A DNA stretch of 11,172 nucleotides, taken from an uncultured Ruminococcus sp. Lineage in GTDB: Bacteria > Bacillota > Clostridia > Oscillospirales > CAG-272. This document shows positions 5,809-11,172 of this stretch, piece after piece (position 1 is the first letter of the stretch; each line of letters starts with the position of its first letter). Location: positions 1 through 11,172 of the forward strand of contig CADCPG010000088.1 of NCBI GenBank assembly GCA_902803255.1, in the 5' to 3' direction. The position numbers were made by a program, and so were the translations under genes. The notes beneath the pieces were generated by a model that was not told the origin of the DNA, made no database searches, and saw only the letters and a list, made by a program, of their open reading frames with translations.

Positions 5809-7308
5809 ATGAAACTCGCAAAGATCACGGCCTTGTTTCTGGCTGCTCTCATGTGCGCGGCGATGATCGCGGCGTGCGCGGACGGCGCAGGGACCGACGG
5901 GACCACGGCTTCGTCGGTGGCCCCCTCTCCAGACGCGTCCAATTCGATCACGGACCGTCCCGCAAACGTAGATGAAGAAGGTTACCTGCTCGATTCCCTT
6001 CCGGAACTTGACTTCGGCGATACCGATGTCTGGATGCTCTACGACACCAAATTCAGCATGCCCGAGTATTTCGTGGACTCCGAGAGCGGCGAGACCGTCA
6101 ACGACGCGATCTACCAGAGGAACATGAAGGTCGAGGAACGCCTGAAGGTCAAACTCAAGTTCAAAGGCGAGCTCGGAAACGACAAGAACCAGGAAGTGTT
6201 CGTCGGGACCGCCATGAACGACGTCAAATCGGGCGACAACCTTTACTCGCTCTACGGCGCGTACAGCCGCACCATTCCCCTGCTGTCGATGCAGGGCGGA
6301 CTCCAAAACCTGCTTGAGACGGAGTATTTCGACGTCGAAAAGCCCTGGTGGCCCGACGCCCTCACGAACGAGTGCACCATCAACGGAAAGCTCTTCTTCG
6401 CGACCGGCGACATCTCGACCAACACCCTGTGGATGATGTGCGCAATCTTCTACAACAAAGGCATGTGGGAATCCCACTCCTTCGGGTACACTCTCGAGGA
6501 ACAGGTGGCAAACAACACCTGGACCCTCGACAAGTTCATCGAGATAGTTCAGGACTTCTACGCCGACGACGGCAACGGCATCGTCGACATGTCCGACACC
6601 TTCGGCATCTCAGGATATGACGCCTGCTACGACGCGTTCCTGAATTACAGCGGGGTGATCTCGATCGTCAAGGACGGGAACGGACGTCTGGCCCTCGCTG
6701 ATGACTTCCTCGGCGAGAAGACGGAGACACTTGTCAGCAAGCTCGGCGACCTCTGCAAGCACAGCTCGGTGCACCACTCCACCACATCGAAGGACGAACG
6801 CGACCTCTTTCTCAGCGGTCACTCGCTCTTCATCATCGACGGCACATACATCATCAGCGACAAGACCTCCGGCGGTTCCGCCATCGATTTCGAGTACGGA
6901 CTCATCCCCGGCCCCAAGTTCGACTCCGATCAGGAGAAGTTCGTCACCAACATGAGATATCCCTTCAACATGTACGCCGTCAACTCGGGCTGCGATAACA
7001 CCGATCTCGCCTCGGCCATCCTTGAAGCCCAGGCGTCCGCCGCCTACCGCGGAGTGACTCCCGCGATCTTCGAGGTCACGATGAAGTCGAGATACGCCGC
7101 CGACAACGAGGTCTCCAAGATGTACGACATCCTCCGCGACGGCATCTGCTTCGACGTCGGAAGGATCTACAACTACTCGATCAGCAACTTCTATCCCAAC
7201 TTCAGAAAGACCGTTTTCGCCGGAGGAGTCGGATGGGCGTCCCAGGCCAAGGCCATGACCAAAAACATCCCCCCGAAGCTCGACGACGTCATGACCATAT
7301 ACGAATGA
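5809..7308 (+). CDS. Extracellular solute-binding lipoprotein, copy 1
   Basis: This 499-aa protein has a lipoprotein signal peptide: KLAK, hydrophobic core, lipobox IAAC with acylated C23. A Thr/Ser/Pro-rich linker follows (about 26-50). The mature part resembles family-1 sugar-binding proteins of ABC importers, with ESGETVNDAIYQRN (92-105) at the first lobe, NNTWTLDKFIEIVQDFY (235-251) and GHSLFIIDGTY (337-347). YADDGNGIVDMSDTFGI (251-267) looks like the EF-hand-type calcium loop of AlgQ-like binding proteins. Further cysteines are C189, C211, C273, C316, C395 and C447. The next gene is a close paralogue of identical length. No permease or ATPase is adjacent, so a shared transporter elsewhere, or a non-transport sensing role, must be considered. 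The start is fixed by AAAGGA and the signal peptide. The ligand is unknown; an oligosaccharide is plausible by family. Confidence 0.88.
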   Translation: MKLAKITALFLAALMCAAMIAACADGAGTDGTTASSVAPSPDASNSITDRPANVDEEGYLLDSLPELDFGDTDVWMLYDTKFSMPEYFVDSESGETVNDAIYQRNMKVEERLKVKLKFKGELGNDKNQEVFVGTAMNDVKSGDNLYSLYGAYSRTIPLLSMQGGLQNLLETEYFDVEKPWWPDALTNECTINGKLFFATGDISTNTLWMMCAIFYNKGMWESHSFGYTLEEQVANNTWTLDKFIEIVQDFYADDGNGIVDMSDTFGISGYDACYDAFLNYSGVISIVKDGNGRLALADDFLGEKTETLVSKLGDLCKHSSVHHSTTSKDERDLFLSGHSLFIIDGTYIISDKTSGGSAIDFEYGLIPGPKFDSDQEKFVTNMRYPFNMYAVNSGCDNTDLASAILEAQASAAYRGVTPAIFEVTMKSRYAADNEVSKMYDILRDGICFDVGRIYNYSISNFYPNFRKTVFAGGVGWASQAKAMTKNIPPKLDDVMTIYE

Positions 7309-7340
7309 CAAGACATCACAAGGCACCTGCCGGGTACGCC

Positions 7341-7357
7341 TGAGCGCGGACCGCTCA
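7341..7357 (+). repeat. Small hairpin after binding-protein copy 1
   Basis: TGAGCG-CGGAC-CGCTCA forms a 6-bp perfect stem with a 5-base loop. It lies 11 bases before the larger hairpin at 7369. No T-run follows; it may protect the 3' end of the transcript. Confidence 0.45.
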
Positions 7358-7368
7358 CGGACCTGCCG

Positions 7369-7407
7369 ATGACATCAAGGCAGCCTTTCGGGCTGCCTTG
7401 ATGTCAT
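7369..7407 (+). terminator. 17-bp perfect hairpin between the two binding-protein genes
   Basis: The arms 7369-7385 and 7391-7407 are exact inverted repeats with loop TTTCG. The core AAGGCAGCC...GGCTGCCTT is terminator-like, but the stem continues outward and ATCCGAC follows, with no T-tract. It could be an imperfect terminator reducing expression of copy 2, or a 3'-end processing or stability hairpin. A near copy of the 5' arm, GACATCACAAGGCACC, lies at 7312-7327 and could compete for the 3' arm. Confidence 0.6.
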
Positions 7408-7452
7408 ATCCGACACGAATGAATCATAATAACTAAGGAAGACTGCTGAAAA

Positions 7453-8952
7453 ATGAAAGCTGCAAGGATCACTGCTCTGTTAATGGCAATCCTCATCTGC
7501 GCCGCGATGGCCGCCGCCTGCGCCGGCGGGCCACCGGCGGAATTGACCTCGGCTGAGATCACGACATCCGGACCTGACTCCGGGGACCTCACGACAGGCA
7601 AAGAATCAGACTGCGACAGCAACGGATATCTTCTCGATGCTCTCCCCGAACTCGATTTCGGAGGGAACGAGGTCAGGGTGCTCTACGACAACAAGTTCAT
7701 CATGCCCGACTTCTTCGTCGAATCTGAAAACGGCGAGGCCGTCAACGACGCGATATACAACCGCAATCTCAGTGTCGAGGAGCGCCTGAAGATCAAGCTG
7801 GCGTTTACCGGAGAGGCCGGCAGCGACGGCAACCAGCAGAAATATGTGGCAGCCGCGATGAACGACGTCAAATCGGGTGACAACAGCTTCTCGGTCTACG
7901 GAGCATACAGCCGCACGATCCCCCTGCTGTCAATGCAGGGCGGCCTCATGAATCTGCTTGATACGAAATATTTCGACGTTGACAAGCCCTGGTGGCCGGA
8001 TGCCCTGACCGACGAGTGCACGATCAACGGAAAGCTCTTCTTCGCAACGGGAGACATCTCGACCAACGCTCTATGGAACATGTGCGCGATCTACTACAAC
8101 AAAAAGATCTGGGATGACAGCACCTTCGGATTCACTCCGGAGGAACTCGTAAACGGCAACACCTGGACTCTCGACAAATTCATAGAGATCACGCAGGACT
8201 TCTACTCCGACGACGGCAACGGCACGAGGGATTCCGCCGATATTTACGGTGTCTGCGCGTACGACGTCATGTTCGACGCCTTCCTCAACTACAGCGGAGT
8301 CATTTCCGTCATGAAGGATGAGAGCGGGAGGCTGGCGCTCTCGGAAGACTACCTCGGCGAGAAGACGGTGACGCTCGCGGCGAAGCTCGGCGACCTCTGC
8401 AAACACCAGGGCGCACATCATTCGTCTACGATGGCAAACGAGCACAACCTCTTCTTCAGCGGCCATTCGCTGTTTATCATAGACGGCACCTACATAATCA
8501 TCGACACCGCCAAAGGCGGCTCGAGGATAGAATTCGGCTACGGGCTCATCCCCGGCCCCAAGTTCGACGCAAATCAGGAAAAATACATGACGAACATGCG
8601 GTATCCCTACCAGATGTTCGCGATCAACTCGGGCTGTTCCGATACCGACCGGGCGTCCGCCGTGCTCGAGGCGCAGGGCTCGAAGGGCTACAGATCGGTC
8701 ACTCCCGCCATCTTCGAGGTCACGATGAAGTCGAGATACGCGGCCGACAACGAAGTAGCGAAGATGTACGACATCCTCCGCGCCGGTATCTGCTTCGACT
8801 GCGGAAGGATCTACAACTACTCTGTCAGCAACTTCTATCCCAACTTCAGGAACGCCGTTTTCGCCGGAGGAGCCGGCTGGGCGGTACAGGCGAAATCGAT
8901 ATCGAAATCGACTCCTGCAAAGCTCGAAGAAGTAATGGCGATCTACGACTGA
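7453..8952 (+). CDS. Extracellular solute-binding lipoprotein, copy 2
   Basis: This 499-aa paralogue of the preceding gene aligns almost without gaps after the linker. The signal peptide ends at lipobox AAAC (C23); the Pro/Thr/Ser linker (about 24-52) is the least similar part. Shared blocks include ENGEAVNDAIYNRN, MNDVKSGDN, GAYSRTIPLLSMQGGL, TINGKLFFATGDISTN, GNTWTLDKFIEI, GHSLFIIDGTY and MKSRYAADNEV. The calcium-type loop is YSDDGNGTRDSADIYGV. Five downstream cysteines match copy 1 (189, 211, 316, 395, 447); C273 of copy 1 is replaced by a cysteine six residues earlier (VCAYDV), and an extra one occurs in CFDCGR. AAGGA lies about 13 bases before the ATG, longer than ideal. No clear promoter was found in the 144-bp gap, so it may rely on readthrough past the hairpin at 7369. 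No transport partner genes follow. Confidence 0.88.
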   Translation: MKAARITALLMAILICAAMAAACAGGPPAELTSAEITTSGPDSGDLTTGKESDCDSNGYLLDALPELDFGGNEVRVLYDNKFIMPDFFVESENGEAVNDAIYNRNLSVEERLKIKLAFTGEAGSDGNQQKYVAAAMNDVKSGDNSFSVYGAYSRTIPLLSMQGGLMNLLDTKYFDVDKPWWPDALTDECTINGKLFFATGDISTNALWNMCAIYYNKKIWDDSTFGFTPEELVNGNTWTLDKFIEITQDFYSDDGNGTRDSADIYGVCAYDVMFDAFLNYSGVISVMKDESGRLALSEDYLGEKTVTLAAKLGDLCKHQGAHHSSTMANEHNLFFSGHSLFIIDGTYIIIDTAKGGSRIEFGYGLIPGPKFDANQEKYMTNMRYPYQMFAINSGCSDTDRASAVLEAQGSKGYRSVTPAIFEVTMKSRYAADNEVAKMYDILRAGICFDCGRIYNYSVSNFYPNFRNAVFAGGAGWAVQAKSISKSTPAKLEEVMAIYD

Positions 8953-8965
8953 CCATAACGCCGCA

Positions 8966-9023
8966 ACACAGGAACAGGCCAGGCCCGCGGGCAAATGCCC
9001 GCGGGCCTGGCCTGTTCCTGTGT
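8966..9023. terminator. 28-bp perfect palindrome, likely bidirectional terminator
   Basis: The arms 8966-8993 and 8996-9023 pair at all 28 positions around a central AA (in RNA about 27 bp with a 4-base loop). The palindrome fills most of the 81-bp gap between the convergent binding-protein gene (stop 8952) and cinA (stop 9034). CTTT follows on the plus side and GTTGC on the minus side, so neither direction has a real U-tract. Convergent placement makes a shared terminator the simplest reading. Confidence 0.75.
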
Positions 9024-9033
9024 CTTTCCACGC

Positions 9034-10398
9034 TCAGCAGAAGGTGTCGCTCCCCGCTCCGCCGTCGAAGACGTGATCCGGAGCGGCCTTTCCGGCGGCT
9101 TCGGCAAGCGCCTTACCGATCTTCTCCGACGCCTCGAGCGCAAGGCCGAGGGCCTGAGTCGACGCGCTGTTTCTGATATGCTCCCTCGAACGCAGCGGAG
9201 ACATGGTCAGTCTCTTCACCTTCACTGTCTCCTCCCCGCCGCATTCGTATGCGACAGCCACGTATACCGTGCCCACGGGGTCCTTTTCGGTCCCTCCGCC
9301 GGGTCCGGCAAATCCGGTCGACGAGATGCCCGCAGAGGCTCCCAGGGCTCTCCGTATGCCCTTTGCCATCGCGGCGGCCGTCTGTTCACTGACCGCGCCG
9401 TACTCGTCGATTACGGCCCCGGGAACGCCCGCCAGGACCTCCTTGGCGCTGTTCGCGTAGCTCACACACCCTCCGAGGTAGACGTCGGAGCACCCCGGCA
9501 CCGACGTTATCCGCTGCCCGATGAGTCCGCCGGTACACGATTCGGCGGTAGCAAGAGTCAGTCCCGATTTCCGCATCGAGATCAGAAGGGCGTTCTCGAC
9601 GCTCCCGACGTCGATCCCGTATATGAATTTTCCGACTTCGCTCTCCTTAATGATACCGACGGTCCTGTCGGCCGCCGCGGCAGCCTCCTCTTCTGTCGGT
9701 GCCGACGCCGTCACGCGCAGGCGCACCTCGCCCTCCTTGCAATACGGCGCGACGGTCGGGTTGCTCCCGTCGAGCAGATCGCCGAGGATCGAGGCGGCGG
9801 TCGATTCCCCTATATTGATCAGATGTACGTTCCTCGACACGAACGCGCCCGCCGAGCGCGGGACAAGATAAGGCACGACGCCGGAGTACCACAGCGGCAC
9901 GAGCTCGACCGGGGGCCCCGGCAGCAGCACCGCGCGCACTGTCTTCCCGCTTCCCGGCAGTTTCGCCTCGACGGCGAGGCCGGGCGCCGTTCCGTTGGCG
10001 TTCTCAAATATGACTGCGCCTTCGGGGACCATCGCCTGCTTTATGTTGTTCTCGGTCATTTTGCGGCAGACGTCTCTGAAATAATTCCTGATCCGCTCCA
10101 GCGTGTCCTCGTCGAGGCGCATCGGCAGGCCGAAGAGATCCGCCACCGTCTCCTTGGTCAGATCGTCCTTCGTGGGGCCCAGTCCTCCCGACAGGAATAC
10201 GGTATCTGAGCGCGAGTAAGCGTCGGTCAGGGCCTCCTTCAGGCGTTCGGGATTGTCCCCGACGACAGTCTGCCGGTAAAGCGGGATGCCCAGTTCGGCC
10301 AGCCGTTCGGCCATGAACGACGCGTTCGTATTGATGATGTCGCCGAGCAGAAGCTCGGTCCCGGTGCAGATGATCTCGGCTGATCTGATCTTTTCCAT
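9034..10398 (-). CDS. cinA: CinA-family protein / nicotinamide-nucleotide amidohydrolase
   Basis: This 454-aa two-domain CinA has the usual family length. The N-terminal MoaB/MocF-like domain (about 5-170) carries ICTGTELLLGDIINTN, LSGGLGPTKDDLTKETVADL and LLPGPPVEL; in characterised CinAs this domain acts on ADP-ribose-type substrates. The C-terminal PncC-type domain (about 265-430) has ATAESCTGGLIGQRI, GGCVSYANSAKEVL, YGAVSEQTA and STGFAGPGGGTEKDPVGTVY; it deamidates nicotinamide mononucleotide in NAD recycling. In streptococci cinA is also competence-induced. The ATG at 10398 is chosen because the protein then starts MEKIRSAEIICTGTE as in relatives; an in-frame ATG 21 codons upstream lacks family support. 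GGGAG about 14 bases upstream is a poor Shine-Dalgarno. The C-terminus (about 430-454, ending DTFC) extends slightly past the conserved domain. argF lies 103 bases upstream on the same strand. Confidence 0.96.
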   Translation of the reverse strand: MEKIRSAEIICTGTELLLGDIINTNASFMAERLAELGIPLYRQTVVGDNPERLKEALTDAYSRSDTVFLSGGLGPTKDDLTKETVADLFGLPMRLDEDTLERIRNYFRDVCRKMTENNIKQAMVPEGAVIFENANGTAPGLAVEAKLPGSGKTVRAVLLPGPPVELVPLWYSGVVPYLVPRSAGAFVSRNVHLINIGESTAASILGDLLDGSNPTVAPYCKEGEVRLRVTASAPTEEEAAAAADRTVGIIKESEVGKFIYGIDVGSVENALLISMRKSGLTLATAESCTGGLIGQRITSVPGCSDVYLGGCVSYANSAKEVLAGVPGAVIDEYGAVSEQTAAAMAKGIRRALGASAGISSTGFAGPGGGTEKDPVGTVYVAVAYECGGEETVKVKRLTMSPLRSREHIRNSASTQALGLALEASEKIGKALAEAAGKAAPDHVFDGGAGSDTFC

Positions 10399-10419
10399 AT
10401 GTCTGTTACGTTCTCCCGT

Positions 10420-10465
10420 AAAAAAGCGGCACGCATTCCCCCGGCTGCCGGAGCCCGGCACAGCC
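10420..10465 (-). promoter_or_regulatory. Competing stems plus T6 run between argF and cinA
   Basis: Read on the minus strand, a hairpin at 10465-10443 (GGCT/AGCC and GCCGG/CCGGC with a 2-base bulge) overlaps a second possible stem (CGGCA 10450-10446 with TGCCG 10431-10427) that is followed one base later by six T's (10425-10420). The second stem plus T-run is terminator-like but short, with a 14-base loop. The two stems share bases and cannot form together, which is the layout of an attenuator, or a weak argF terminator. The cinA Shine-Dalgarno lies just downstream. Confidence 0.4.
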
Positions 10466-10501
10466 GGAGGAGCGCATCCCGCGCATTGATTTTTTCAGTG
10501 T

Positions 10502-11172
10502 TTACCTGCCGCGCGAAGCGATCTGTCCGACCGCGAGAGGATCGGCCAGAGTCGCGGCCATGACGGCCTTGATCGTGTGGAGCCTGTTTTCGGCCTCGTC
10601 GAAGACCGCCGAGCGAGCATGCTCGAAGACCGCGTCCTCGACCTCCATGCAGTCTATGCCGAACTTTTCGAATATCTTCTTTCCGGTGTCGGTACCGAGG
10701 TCGTGGAACGACGGCAGGCAGTGCATGAACATGCAGCTGTCCTTTGCCCTGCCGAAGAGCGAAGCCGTCACGCGGTAGGGCATGAGATCGGCGATGCGCT
10801 CCGCCCAGACCTCCTCCGGCTCGCCCATCGAGACCCAGACGTCGGTGTAGATGACGTCGGCGCCCGATACCGCGGCGACGGGGTCGGTCTCGAGCTTCAG
10901 TTCGGCGCCGGTCTCCGAGGCGATGTCGAGGCATCTGCCGAAAAGCCCCCGCTCGGGGAAATACTTCTCAGGGGCGCACGCGGTGAATTCGAACCCCGCC
11001 TTCGCGGCGCCTATCATCAGCGAGTTGCCCATATTATACCGCGCATCGCCCATATATACAAGCTTTATTCGCCTGCGGCTCCCGAATCTTTCGCGAATCG
11101 TGAGAAGATCGGCCAGGATCTGCGTCGGATGGAATTCGTTCGTCAGTCCGTTCCACACCGGAACTCCGGAGT
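10502..11172 (-). CDS. argF: Ornithine carbamoyltransferase, C-terminal part
   Basis: The enzyme makes citrulline from ornithine and carbamoyl phosphate (arginine synthesis), or runs the reverse in arginine degradation. The gene enters from the right edge already in frame; about 222 residues of a usual 310-340 are present. SGVPVWNGLTNEFHPTQILA opens the visible part and carries the carbamoyl-phosphate-binding HPTQ. KLVYMGDARYNMGNSLM is the ornithine-domain strand, DVWVSMGEPEEVWAERI holds the substrate-contacting SMG, FMHCLPSFHD has the ornithine-binding Cys, and FDEAENRLHTIKAVMAATL ends the fold. SMGE and HCLP favour ornithine over aspartate carbamoyltransferase. The N-terminal STRT motif is outside the window. 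The sequence alone does not separate anabolic argF from catabolic arcB; no other arc or arg gene is visible. The stop is at 10502-10504. Confidence 0.96.
   Translation of the reverse strand, partial: SGVPVWNGLTNEFHPTQILADLLTIRERFGSRRRIKLVYMGDARYNMGNSLMIGAAKAGFEFTACAPEKYFPERGLFGRCLDIASETGAELKLETDPVAAVSGADVIYTDVWVSMGEPEEVWAERIADLMPYRVTASLFGRAKDSCMFMHCLPSFHDLGTDTGKKIFEKFGIDCMEVEDAVFEHARSAVFDEAENRLHTIKAVMAATLADPLAVGQIASRGR

Noticed and set aside
5512..6477. 321-codon minus-strand open frame
   Set aside because: Antisense shadow of the isomerase and binding-protein genes; no domain or motif recognisable.
7398..7430. Possible promoter before binding-protein copy 2 (TTGATG and CATAAT)
   Set aside because: The 21-base spacer is too long and TTGATG is buried in the hairpin arm.
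8071..8994. 307-codon minus-strand open frame opposite binding-protein copy 2
   Set aside because: A similar antisense frame (6610-7326) occurs opposite copy 1, as expected from paralogous codons rather than a conserved antisense gene.
8995..10209. 404-codon plus-strand open frame opposite cinA
   Set aside because: The minus strand carries the complete, motif-rich CinA protein; the plus frame has no recognisable features.

Overview
The window looks like chromosome of a GC-rich member of the Clostridia (Bacillota). The base composition is roughly 60% G+C by eye. RpoB, CinA and the ornithine carbamoyltransferase are of ordinary bacterial type. The two consensus sigma-A promoters, the Shine-Dalgarno sites, the lipoprotein binding proteins, and a zinc-ribbon/TPM gene pair like Bacillus subtilis YdjG/YdjH all fit that group. 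Assignment below class level is not possible from the sequence alone. No tRNA, rRNA, CRISPR array, insertion sequence or phage gene was seen.

Layout. (1) 1-1835, minus strand: the N-terminal 611 codons of rpoB, running off the left edge. (2) 1836-2191: a divergent control region with two exact-consensus promoters (TTGACA-N17-TATAAT) back to back, one for rpoB and one for the rightward genes. Both drive structured 5' leaders. (3) 2192-5743, plus strand: a ribulose/allulose-phosphate epimerase; a two-zinc-ribbon protein with a C-terminal membrane anchor; a secreted or anchored TPM-domain protein; and a xylose-isomerase-like TIM-barrel sugar epimerase. (4) 5809-8952, plus strand: two tandem, equal-length (499 aa), clearly duplicated solute-binding lipoproteins, separated by a 17-bp perfect hairpin. 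A 28-bp perfect palindrome follows the second. (5) 9034-11172, minus strand: cinA, and upstream of it the C-terminal two thirds of an ornithine carbamoyltransferase gene running off the right edge. The 103-bp gap between them holds two mutually exclusive stems and a T6 run.

How the genes fit together. The two sugar epimerases and the two binding proteins suggest carbohydrate uptake and interconversion, but no permease, ATPase or glycosidase lies in the window, so the substrate is unknown. The zinc-ribbon/TPM pair resembles the YdjG-YdjH membrane-stress partners of B. subtilis, without PspA or the SPFH protein nearby. rpoB and argF/cinA are core genes unrelated to these. No strong case for a wholly new system was found. 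The items most worth a second look are the rpoB leader, the stand-alone zinc-ribbon/TPM pair, the orphan duplicated binding proteins, and the long hairpins without T-tracts.
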